From a virus, in IMG/VR virus record IMGVR_UViG_3300032770_000003, positions 107,495-171,494 of that record: 64,000 bases of DNA. One strand, written 5' to 3'. The notes beneath the pieces were generated by a model, which was not told where the DNA came from, did not search any database, and saw only the letters and a program-made list of their open reading frames with translations. This document shows positions 1-6,455 of this stretch, one piece after another (the stretch's first letter is position 1; each line of letters starts with the position of its first letter). A program made the translations under genes and the position numbers.

Positions 1-376
1 CGCCGTGGAAATCTTTTTCACCAACCGTACAAACCCTGTGAAGGGAACGCGTCCGGGAGGAAATGCGCGCAAGTTCAAATACCTGCTCGAAAGTGGGTGG
101 CACATTCTGTGCATCATGGGTTCCAATCGTCGACGCAATCGACGACCCGGCAGTTTTCGTCCAGCCGACCAGATCACGGTTGAAACGGCCGATGCGGTAG
201 CGGCCTTTATCAAGCTGACCAAGCGGTACCCAACCATGATCCGTGAATATCGGGTGATTCGGTGTTCCGGTGAGCTTCTCACCAGTAGCCAGTACGATCT
301 CAACCATCTGGCCGGTGTACCAACGTCGGCTGACCTTTTTTGACGCACCACAGACGCGAACGTCGCCAGGGAAACA
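1..376 (-). mobile_element. Intein in the prohead protease (N-terminal part)
   Basis: Begins at Cys codon 376-374 directly after extein '...DVAITA'. Visible are block A (CFPGDVRV), the 'RRWYTGQMVEI' strand and block B (GTPNHPIFTDHG). It resembles the intein in the uracil-DNA glycosylase (28309-29121) block by block, so the two are the same family. The region between the Hint halves is overlapped on the + strand by an endonuclease-like reading frame ending at 343. The C-terminal splice junction is outside the window. Confidence 0.8.
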
Positions 377-844
377 GGCAGTAATCGCCACATCCTGCAG
401 CCAGCACTTGGCGATGGTATTCCCCTCTCGCCGAAGCACCTTGCCCTGGATCGAGAAACCAACCTTCCGATTGGACTCGTTGGCTGCGAGCGCGGTGATG
501 TGGTCCCACCAGTACTCAGCGCGCTCCTTGCCCTTATACAAAAACCCCTTCAACCAGAGCCCAGCCGGGGTGATCCGGCATTCCGCGGGTTCGCCGACCT
601 TGTGCTCAGGGCCCTCTTTGTGGTCGTCGTTGATGTAGCCGTACTTGAGGAAGTAGCCGTAGTCGATCCCGTTCTGACGGACCACTTCACCCTGAAGGTC
701 ACGGTCATCTGTGGACGCGACCCCTTGGATCCAGCGCTTGCCGTCCTTACTCTCAGCCTTGGAGATCTTCTCCACCGGCATGAAGAAGTGGAAGGTAGAA
801 CCGGTGCCCAGCAAACGGTCTTCTATACCGTCCACTAAGCGCAT
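1..844 (-). CDS. Prohead protease interrupted by an intein (3' end outside window)
   Basis: Capsid-maturation protease of the HK97 prohead type. I read it from ATG at 844, preceded by GGAGG at 8 nt and overlapping the end of the HNH gene. Extein residues 1-156 include GVASTDDRDLQGEVV and an 'INDDHKEGP' segment, the usual start of this fold with its likely catalytic His, then the 'VGFSIQG' strand. At position 376 the frame enters an intein beginning Cys-Phe-Pro-Gly, with Hint block B GTPNHPIF. The frame stays open to the window edge, so the C-extein and the catalytic Ser are not visible. In this operon the major capsid gene should follow further left. Family assignment is confident; the start is supported by the Shine-Dalgarno. 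Confidence 0.85.
   Translation of the reverse strand, partial: MRLVDGIEDRLLGTGSTFHFFMPVEKISKAESKDGKRWIQGVASTDDRDLQGEVVRQNGIDYGYFLKYGYINDDHKEGPEHKVGEPAECRITPAGLWLKGFLYKGKERAEYWWDHITALAANESNRKVGFSIQGKVLRREGNTIAKCWLQDVAITACFPGDVRVCGASKKVSRRWYTGQMVEIVLATGEKLTGTPNHPIFTDHGWVPLGQLDKGRYRIGRFNRDLVGWTKTAGSSIASTIGTHDAQNVPPTFEQVFELARISSRTRSLHRVCTVGEKDFHG
2..343 (+). CDS. Homing endonuclease-like ORF antisense to the intein (5' end outside window)
   Basis: An open frame on the + strand, opposite to all neighbours, entering from the window edge and stopping with TGA at 341-343, 31 nt before the intein N-terminus. Its C-terminal half parallels the + strand ORF at 28369-29049: 'FKYLLESGWHILCI' matches 'TKKLIELGWSVLYV', and 'EYRVIRCSGE' matches 'KYRVVRGSGE'. 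That companion has a Vsr-like (EDxHD) nuclease core. The last 25 residues are encoded by the complement of Hint block B, so part of the similarity could reflect the conserved intein sequence. Function is inferred from the more complete copy. Confidence 0.55.
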   Translation, partial: AVEIFFTNRTNPVKGTRPGGNARKFKYLLESGWHILCIMGSNRRRNRRPGSFRPADQITVETADAVAAFIKLTKRYPTMIREYRVIRCSGELLTSSQYDLNHLAGVPTSADLF

Positions 845-1362
845 GTCACGTGCCTCCATCTCTTCCCCTGAGTGATCAGAGCAATGGCGGAACGTGTGAC
901 ATTCAGCCTAGTGGCGATCCAACTCTGGGATCGCCCCAACCTTCGCCAGTTCAATACTTGCTGAATATCCGCTTCAGAAAGCTTAGCGCTACCACGCGGA
1001 TGAGCGGCGCCCTTTGGGGCATTGGTACGTCCCCACGCTACGCAATCAGCGCGATTCTGGCGGTGAGTACCCTCGCTCAGATGATCTGGATTCACACAGT
1101 GGCGGACATCGCAAGCGTGTAACGTTTCCATCCCCGGTAAGAGCTGGCGGCCTAGCTTCTGTTCCAAAACCAGCCTGGCAGCGATACGCGGACGACCGTT
1201 GAACCAAAACCACGCACAACCTTTGTTGTTCCTTGCACCTGTCCAGAGATGGCAAGGCCCCAGCCCTGGACGAGCCTCAGGCCCATTCAGGTCAATGAAC
1301 TTCCGGAACCGGAAGGTCTCGCCTTCACCAAGCAGCTGATCGTTGATCTCTGTGAGTCGCAT
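835..1362 (-). CDS. HNH endonuclease, free-standing
   Basis: A 175-residue protein with the phage HNH layout. An N-terminal 'CHLWTGARNNKG' strand is followed by 'METLHACDVRHCVNPDHL', containing the zinc/His residues and the N-x-x-H end of the motif, then 'GTHRQNRADC'. The C-terminal 50 residues form a helix-turn-helix (SQSWIATRLNVTRSAIA) that probably sets target specificity. It sits between head genes and overlaps the prohead protease start by 10 bp, as expected of an invasive homing gene. Nicking or cutting of DNA is inferred from family. No strong ribosome-binding site precedes the ATG. Confidence 0.85.
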   Translation of the reverse strand: MRLTEINDQLLGEGETFRFRKFIDLNGPEARPGLGPCHLWTGARNNKGCAWFWFNGRPRIAARLVLEQKLGRQLLPGMETLHACDVRHCVNPDHLSEGTHRQNRADCVAWGRTNAPKGAAHPRGSAKLSEADIQQVLNWRRLGRSQSWIATRLNVTRSAIALITQGKRWRHVTCA

Positions 1363-1455
1363 CAGAGGGAGGGGGCTCGCGGCCTCATCCTCCCTTTGAT
1401 GGAGCGATGCTGCTGAGTGATTAACGTAGGCGGATCTTGGTCAGCGAGTCAACAT

Positions 1456-1480
1456 GAATCCTCTCAGTCCGAGAGGATTC
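1456..1480. terminator. Perfect hairpin after the zinc-ribbon gene
   Basis: GAATCCTCTC and GAGAGGATTC form a 10-bp stem with a 5-nt loop, directly after the leftward stop at 1485. No U-run follows, so intrinsic termination is uncertain. The stem carries the CTCTCAG/CTGAGAG core seen in the hairpins at 41.9 and 43.5 kb. Confidence 0.4.
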
Positions 1481-1484
1481 AGAC

Positions 1485-1715
1485 TCACTTGTCCAAGTAC
1501 AGCTGGGGACCCGGATCGGGCGGCGCGGGGAGCTTCACCTCTTCGCCGCAGCTTTTACAGACTGCGTAATACCCGTCAGCGCGCAGCAAAACCACCTTCG
1601 CGCGCACCTTCCCCCAGCCCGCGGTGCCTTTGACGATCACCTCGGAACACTGACACGTGAGGAGAGCGTCTACTCCTGCCGCGTCAGCGTCTTGTAGGTT
1701 GAGTCTGACAGCCAG
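1485..1715 (-). CDS. Small zinc-ribbon protein (Com-like), start unclear
   Basis: The leftward frame ending at TGA 1485-1487 encodes '...LLTCQCSEVIVKGTAGWGK', later 'YYAVCKSCGEEV', and ends QLYLDK. Two Cys pairs (CxC and CxxC) about 30 residues apart suggest a zinc ribbon like phage Com-type or translation-regulator proteins. There is no ATG/GTG/TTG between the upstream in-frame stop and the first Cys. The upper limit given is a CTG codon at 1715, overlapping the preceding gene. Coding potential rests on the Cys pattern only. Confidence 0.4.
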   Translation of the reverse strand: MAVRLNLQDADAAGVDALLTCQCSEVIVKGTAGWGKVRAKVVLLRADGYYAVCKSCGEEVKLPAPPDPGPQLYLDK

Positions 1716-2104
1716 GGCGGTCTTCCTTGTTCAGTGAGCGCTTTGGTGAGTGCTGGACGCATTGCATCGTATTCGGCGTCAGGTAGCACGACGGCGCCGA
1801 CGTAGCCCTTCATGTCGCGGACGTAGGGGCAGGTTTTCGGGAAGGCGCCCTTGCTGATGGCCTCAGCAAGCGGCATGCACCAGCCCTTCGCCACCTCGTG
1901 CCGGCGCTCGTAGACCGAGCAGCAGCTCTTCCCGTTGCTCTTGTCCACCGCCAGGTGCTTGCAGCGCAGATCGGGGATCAGCACCGTTGTGGTCCCGCTC
2001 TTGGCGACGGGGACTGTCGCGTGACAGCACGCACCACAGTCGACACACATCGACTCCAGCTCAGACTTCGACAGCCCCTCCAGATGGATCGGCAACCGCG
2101 TCAC
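1670..2104 (-). CDS. YcgN/YkgJ-like cysteine-cluster protein
   Basis: A 144-residue protein with 'MCVDCGACCHATVPV' near the N-terminus, then Cys residues at 'LRCKHL', 'KSCCSVYERR', 'GWCMPL' and 'KTCPYV'. This CxxCGxCC...C...C..Y..R...C pattern belongs to the UPF0260/YkgJ group, thought to bind zinc or an iron-sulfur cluster; its role is unknown. GTG start at 2104 overlaps the preceding stop (GTGA), so it is translationally coupled. Confidence 0.7.
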   Translation of the reverse strand: MTRLPIHLEGLSKSELESMCVDCGACCHATVPVAKSGTTTVLIPDLRCKHLAVDKSNGKSCCSVYERRHEVAKGWCMPLAEAISKGAFPKTCPYVRDMKGYVGAVVLPDAEYDAMRPALTKALTEQGRPPWLSDSTYKTLTRQE

Positions 2105-2352
2105 TTCTTCTGTTCCTCGCCGTCTTTGCTCGACGGCACCAACTGACCGTCCGCCGAATAGATGTAATAGGGCCCGTCGCCCTCTTGCGCGGCCACGAGC
2201 TGCTTGGCCTCTTCGGGGGTGGCGACAGAGCCCACGAGGAAAAGCCCCTGGTCTTCAGGATCGCCAAAGTCGTCAACGCCGACGACGTTGTAACCGACCT
2301 GCGGGCGAAGCGCCTGCTTCTCCGCCAGGGCCTGCATGATGTCAATTGCCAT
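2101..2352 (-). CDS. Hypothetical protein, 83 aa
   Basis: Short acidic protein without recognisable domain. 'GVDDFGDPEDQGLFLVGS' and 'PYYIYSADGQLVP' suggest a small beta-rich fold. It lies between the HD hydrolase and the cysteine-cluster protein in the same leftward operon. ATG at 2352; no clear Shine-Dalgarno. Confidence 0.55.
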   Translation of the reverse strand: MAIDIMQALAEKQALRPQVGYNVVGVDDFGDPEDQGLFLVGSVATPEEAKQLVAAQEGDGPYYIYSADGQLVPSSKDGEEQKK

Positions 2353-2364
2353 TAACGCACTTAC

Positions 2365-2862
2365 TTACCCATTGGGATGCAGCGGATGAAGCTCGCTCTC
2401 CAATTCGGCCCAGAGAGCCTCATGCTCCCCCGGCGTGTAGAGAATCGCACGGAAGAGCAGGTGATCACTCTGATACTTTTTGTAGTAGGTGGAACCTCGC
2501 CAGGAACGACGGACGTTGGCGAGACGATCAAGCAGCTTCAGAAACACCGCGTCGGTTCCAGCTGCGCGAATCTTTCGCCAGCTCGCCGCCAGCCGTTCGT
2601 CACGCGGGGGCCCCTTGGGCAGCTTGGTCACCGCCTCCACCAGGCTCGTGACCTCGGAACCGAAGCTCTTGCGCACTTCCTCCGCGGTGGTGGGCGTGTC
2701 TTCCAGGACGTCGTGCAGGTAGGCAGCAGTCTGCACCGTCGGAGAGGCGCCGTAGAGAAGCGACAGGGCGTAGACCTCATCCAGGTGAGACAGATAGGAG
2801 ACATGCCCGTACATCTGCTTGCCATGGGCGGCAGCAGCAAATTCACGGGCTTTCGTCATCAT
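2365..2862 (-). CDS. HD-domain (p)ppGpp hydrolase-like protein (SpoT/MESH1 type)
   Basis: About 165 residues, the size of a small alarmone hydrolase. Visible metal and substrate motifs: 'HVSYLSHLDEV', 'AAYLHDVLEDTPTT' (the HDxxED signature), 'FGSEVTSLVEAVTKL' and 'LKLLDRLANV' (the late Asp/Asn motif). These match the SpoT/MESH1 HD fold that hydrolyses (p)ppGpp. I place the start at the double ATG at 2862, because the upstream in-frame stretch is a start-associated element, not protein. It follows two synthetase-like genes. Its own element implies separate expression. Activity is inferred. Confidence 0.8.
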   Translation of the reverse strand: MMTKAREFAAAAHGKQMYGHVSYLSHLDEVYALSLLYGASPTVQTAAYLHDVLEDTPTTAEEVRKSFGSEVTSLVEAVTKLPKGPPRDERLAASWRKIRAAGTDAVFLKLLDRLANVRRSWRGSTYYKKYQSDHLLFRAILYTPGEHEALWAELESELHPLHPNG

Positions 2863-2877
2863 CCTATCCACGGTGAA

Positions 2878-2897
2878 AGGTCGATCTGCGCAAAAGT
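2878..2897 (-). promoter_or_regulatory. Start-associated element (variant copy)
   Basis: Leftward sense ACTTTTGCGCAGATCGACCT, 15 nt before the HD hydrolase ATG. It differs from the consensus ACTTCTGTGYRGATCGACCT at two or three bases. This is the only copy inside the head module. Confidence 0.75.
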
Positions 2898-2908
2898 CCA
2901 AAAGGTAG

Positions 2909-3784
2909 TCAAAGGCAGTGAAACAGCTGCTGGACGATCGGGGGGCAGATGGGCTTGGCGGCCTGTAGGCCACTGTCCGCGGCGACCGTATAGTCCAACG
3001 CTTGCTGGGCGTACTGATTGATCGGTTCAGCCTGGCGCGACAATGCCTCCTCCTGCTCAGGAGTACGGGGCTTGTAGATATCGTGAATGAAGTTCTGCAT
3101 TTGACTCTGTGCTGTAGTCTGGACCTGAACTTCCTTATCTAATCCATCGCTGTCACGAATCGTAAGATGGTAGGCGCGGTATAGGCCCTTTGGGTTAGAG
3201 ACGTAGTCGTCTTCCCCGACAACTTGAAAGTTCTGCTTGATGCGGTCAACCAAAGCCATCTGTTCCGCTGCATTATTCACCACACAGCGCATGCCTGTGC
3301 AGTCTTGAAGGCGTGACGCATCACTATACTCTTTCGGTTTCCTGACGAGTTTGCCCAACGCACTAGAGATGTCTTTGACTCGTCCGCTAACACGCGCTCC
3401 CTCTCGGGCGGGCACTAGGGCGTGTAGCTTGTTTACCGCTGCCGATAATGATGCTTTGTGTTGAGCTAATAGCTGTTGAGCAAGTTGAACATGCTCTTGA
3501 GTACTCATCGTAGGAGGCAACCGACCGTCAAACTGTTGTGTTAACCGTGCGGTTTCCTTTTCTGGTGGTTCCGTCTCCTTACCTTGACTCCGGCTGCCCT
3601 CTGTTGTTGCAGCTGCTCCTGGCTTTCGGTAGTACGTCTCAGTGAATGATGTTCCGTCGCGGGTTACCTGCTCCTGAACAGCTTCCAACCCTTCGTGACC
3701 TGCCTTGAGCAGATCGAAGAGGGACTCGACACCTGTGTGTCGTCCCCCCTTGATCAGGTCAAACAAGCTCTCTACGCCAGGCAT
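2909..3784 (-). CDS. RelA/SpoT-type synthetase domain protein 1
   Basis: 291 residues. The C-terminal two-thirds carry RelA/SpoT nucleotidyltransferase motifs: 'RVSGRVKDISSALGKLVRKP', 'LQDCTGMRCVV' with the metal-binding Asp, 'DDYVSNPKGLYRAYHLTI', and 'KEVQVQT' with the catalytic-type Glu. The N-terminus has a tandem copy of VESLFDL(I/L)K(G/A)G followed by a 'RDGTSFTETYY' stretch. Similar tags start other proteins of this operon and may be a capsid-targeting signal. ATG at 3784 overlaps the preceding gene by 13 nt. It likely makes or transfers pyrophosphate to a nucleotide; the exact substrate is unknown, since some RSH-fold toxins modify tRNA or other nucleotides. Confidence 0.75.
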   Translation of the reverse strand: MPGVESLFDLIKGGRHTGVESLFDLLKAGHEGLEAVQEQVTRDGTSFTETYYRKPGAAATTEGSRSQGKETEPPEKETARLTQQFDGRLPPTMSTQEHVQLAQQLLAQHKASLSAAVNKLHALVPAREGARVSGRVKDISSALGKLVRKPKEYSDASRLQDCTGMRCVVNNAAEQMALVDRIKQNFQVVGEDDYVSNPKGLYRAYHLTIRDSDGLDKEVQVQTTAQSQMQNFIHDIYKPRTPEQEEALSRQAEPINQYAQQALDYTVAADSGLQAAKPICPPIVQQLFHCL

Positions 3785-4716
3785 CCGAATGTCCTCCGGA
3801 CTTCACCAGGGCACTCAGGCTTGGGTACGTCATCACCATTTCCGTCGAGAGCTGCGTAGTACCGAGAGAGGTCGTTGACATACGCGCGAATAGCACTCCC
3901 CGCGTGGGCTAGAGCGCGTTCCTGGCTCTCCGTCCGTGGCTTGTAGACGTCATGGGCCCAGTTGGCCAACTTGAGCTGATTGTGTGTCAGCACCTGAATC
4001 TCTTTTCCGTTGCCGTCCTTGTCGCGTACCACCACGTGATACGCGCGATAGTAGCCGCCTTTGGGACTCGTGAGGTAGTCGTCTTCCGTGATCACATCCC
4101 AGCGCGCCTTCACCCGCTCGACAGTCCGCTGGACCTCGTCCGTCGTGTCGACGACGATCCGAACCCCTGTCAGATCCTGGAGGTCAGCAGCCGATGCGTA
4201 GTGGGGCTTGTCGTGGAGCTTGCGGATCGTGCTCTCCAGGCTCTTGAGACGGCCCTCCACCTTGGAGCCTGGTAGCGCTACCTGGCGAACCTCGGACAGG
4301 AACCGCGCGTAGGTCCGCTTGTGATGCAAGATCTCATCCTGAGCGATCGCGACGTGCTCATCAAAGGAGTGCGGTCCAGGCATCTTCTCGCCGAACTCAT
4401 CGCGCAGAGCTTGGAGCTGCGGTGTCGTCTCGACGGTATCGTGCCCACGGGCCGCCAGCTCCAGACTCAACGCCTTGAGCATTTCCTCCACGTCGGCACT
4501 CGGCTGACCGCCTGGATCGTTCTTCTCTGAGCGCCACTGCATCGTGTGCATGAGGGTCATCAGAGCCCGTTTCTTGGCCAGGGCCGCTGCCTGGTTCTCG
4601 GTATCCAGTCCCTCGAAGACTTTCAGGAGATCGAGGATACGATCAGTAGGGACTCGGGAGTCTGTGATCAGACTGTCCAGTCGATCAGTCATCGCATGAA
4701 TATCTGCTGCATTCAT
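3772..4716 (-). CDS. RelA/SpoT-type synthetase domain protein 2
   Basis: A paralogue of the next gene downstream (2909-3784). Motifs: 'GSKVEGRLKSLESTIRKL', 'LQDLTGVRIVV', 'DDYLTSPKGGYYRAYHVVV' and 'KEIQVLTH', then the conserved helical 'HDVYKPRTESQERAL' shared with copy 1. The N-terminal ~130 residues are helical and unassigned. I prefer ATG 4716 (ATGA overlap with the preceding stop) over the upstream TTG at 4731. Retained Asp and Glu suggest an active nucleotidyltransferase fold. Confidence 0.75.
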   Translation of the reverse strand: MNAADIHAMTDRLDSLITDSRVPTDRILDLLKVFEGLDTENQAAALAKKRALMTLMHTMQWRSEKNDPGGQPSADVEEMLKALSLELAARGHDTVETTPQLQALRDEFGEKMPGPHSFDEHVAIAQDEILHHKRTYARFLSEVRQVALPGSKVEGRLKSLESTIRKLHDKPHYASAADLQDLTGVRIVVDTTDEVQRTVERVKARWDVITEDDYLTSPKGGYYRAYHVVVRDKDGNGKEIQVLTHNQLKLANWAHDVYKPRTESQERALAHAGSAIRAYVNDLSRYYAALDGNGDDVPKPECPGEVRRTFGCLA

Positions 4717-6200
4717 CGACGTCCTGCCCAATCCGCCTCGTAGGCCGCCTGTTCCTGGGGTGTGGCGAAGCCAGGTGCCACCTCCGGTTCTGTGACCTTC
4801 GCTCCCCGCTTCTGCTTGATGACCCTGCCCTCTGCATCGAACTTCTGCTTACCGATGAACTTTTGCTTCGTCTTCGGTTGCCAGTCGTCCGACACGAAAC
4901 CTCTGTTTTCTACTATCGTTCGAACGTACTCATCGAAGACGCCGACGTGTGTCCCCACCTGCTCGCGACTGAACGGCACACCCTTCGTCAGGTATTTCTT
5001 GACCGCGTCCTGTACAGCGCTCCTGATGTTTTCAGTCCAGCGCTGCTCACGCTCAACCCGATCAGCCTCACGTCGACGAACCTGCTCAGGAAGGGGGCTG
5101 CCGTCGGACAACCAAGACGTGGTCGTACCGATCTGCTCTGCCCAATGGGCAAACTGGGCACTGAGATCGAACTTGTCGAGCACGCGATTGGCGATGGCAC
5201 CCCAGCGCTGATCATCCGCCGGCAGCTGTGCTTTCTGCTTTATCTCCAGCGCACGCGCAGCGATGTGATCTTGGAACTCTTGATTCGAGATCGTCTTGTC
5301 ATCATCGAGCCCATCTGCGTATGCGATGAGGTTGGCGAATCGTTCCACATACTGTTTGTATGAAACAGGCTGACCGCTCGGAACAGCCCACTCGTAGTTA
5401 CCGAACGGGTCCTCCACCCGCTCGAAGATCGGTTCGGTTGTTCCTGTCACAGGAAGCCCTAGAAGGTTCTCAGACACGTCACGAACACAGTGTTGCGCCA
5501 GTAGCTCTGTCGTGGCCTCCTCTAGCGCAGCATTCGGACGGTAGGCTGCGTTCCTCTCACCCTCCTCACCGATCAGCGTTCCTTCGTATTGGAAGATGTT
5601 GGAGGCATGGTGCATGGACTCGTGAACGACCACTCTGACGCCATCCATAGTCCAGTCCCTGACTTTCTTCTCCGTGACGGCTTTGTAGACGTCTATGGCC
5701 ACACTCGGAGTGATCTGAATCAGACCAATGCTTCGGTTGTACTCCCCAGCTGCCCAGTTCATCTTGGGGTTCACATCGAAGAACTTCAGAGCGTCAGGAT
5801 CATTGGTTGCTTCTGGTCCCTTCAGCTTCCTAGCGATCTCTTTAGCTAGTGTTCGGAACTTGTCCTTGATGACAGGTGTGACCGCTTCTACGGCTTTCTT
5901 GGCATTCGCGCCGAACTCATCATACGAGCCAATGACACCGTAGTTCAGGTCGTCGTATTTGGGCAAGTCAACGGAACTCAGATTCAGGCTCGCTGACCCT
6001 TTGAACGATGGAACCGGAGTTGGCTTCTCTGCCAACACCGTCTTCGGATCTCTGTCAGTCGCAGGCCGATCAGCTGTAGAGCGAACCCAGCGCTTAGACT
6101 GATAGGTAGTCCCGTCCTTACGGTGAACCTCGACGTCACGAAGGACGAGACCTCCCGCCTTCATGAAGTCGAACAAGCCGAGAACCGGCTCGGTAACCAC
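4713..6200 (-). CDS. Putative zinc metallopeptidase (virion-associated)
   Basis: 495 residues. 'VRVVVHESMHHASNIF' has the HExxH zinc motif, and 'NAALEEATTELLAQH' downstream supplies a plausible third ligand (Glu), as in gluzincins. The N-terminus begins 'LGLFDFMKAGG', then 'DVEVHRKDGTTYQSKRWV', the tag-like pattern repeated in other large proteins here. The C-terminal 120 residues are charged and helical. Peptidase activity is inferred from the motif spacing. Such domains are known in polyvalent proteins injected with phage DNA. Confidence 0.55.
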   Translation of the reverse strand: MVTEPVLGLFDFMKAGGLVLRDVEVHRKDGTTYQSKRWVRSTADRPATDRDPKTVLAEKPTPVPSFKGSASLNLSSVDLPKYDDLNYGVIGSYDEFGANAKKAVEAVTPVIKDKFRTLAKEIARKLKGPEATNDPDALKFFDVNPKMNWAAGEYNRSIGLIQITPSVAIDVYKAVTEKKVRDWTMDGVRVVVHESMHHASNIFQYEGTLIGEEGERNAAYRPNAALEEATTELLAQHCVRDVSENLLGLPVTGTTEPIFERVEDPFGNYEWAVPSGQPVSYKQYVERFANLIAYADGLDDDKTISNQEFQDHIAARALEIKQKAQLPADDQRWGAIANRVLDKFDLSAQFAHWAEQIGTTTSWLSDGSPLPEQVRRREADRVEREQRWTENIRSAVQDAVKKYLTKGVPFSREQVGTHVGVFDEYVRTIVENRGFVSDDWQPKTKQKFIGKQKFDAEGRVIKQKRGAKVTEPEVAPGFATPQEQAAYEADWAGRR

Positions 6201-6221
6201 GCACCCGACTCCCTTGTGATG

Positions 6222-6455
6222 TCAGCGCTTCGGAGTCGTCTTCGGCGCCGGCTTGGATGCGCTCTTGCCGACCTGGTTGAGCTGATCGGGGTCCACCAAG
6301 AGCCCGTGCTTCATCACCCGCGGCTTGAGCTTCTCATCGCCCGGGTGGACGTAGCCATCATCGGTGGAGTTGGACTTGCTCATCTGAGGTGGCTCCTGTG
6401 CGGGTGCCCCTTCTTTCGAAGGTAGCATGGTTTTGTCGTCGAAGTAGAGAGTCAC
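6222..6455 (-). CDS. Hypothetical small polar protein, 77 aa
   Basis: Hydrophilic, Lys/Pro-rich, with no recognisable domain ('DGYVHPGDEKLKPRVMKHG'). GTG start at 6455 overlaps the stop of the 1046-residue gene (GTGA), so it is co-translated with the head operon. Confidence 0.6.
   Translation of the reverse strand: MTLYFDDKTMLPSKEGAPAQEPPQMSKSNSTDDGYVHPGDEKLKPRVMKHGLLVDPDQLNQVGKSASKPAPKTTPKR

Noticed and set aside
835-1362. Similarity of the first 20 residues of the HNH protein and the prohead protease (MRL...LLG.G.TF.F)
   Set aside because: Short and compatible with the usual HNH N-terminus; nucleotide similarity is weak. Treated as coincidence.
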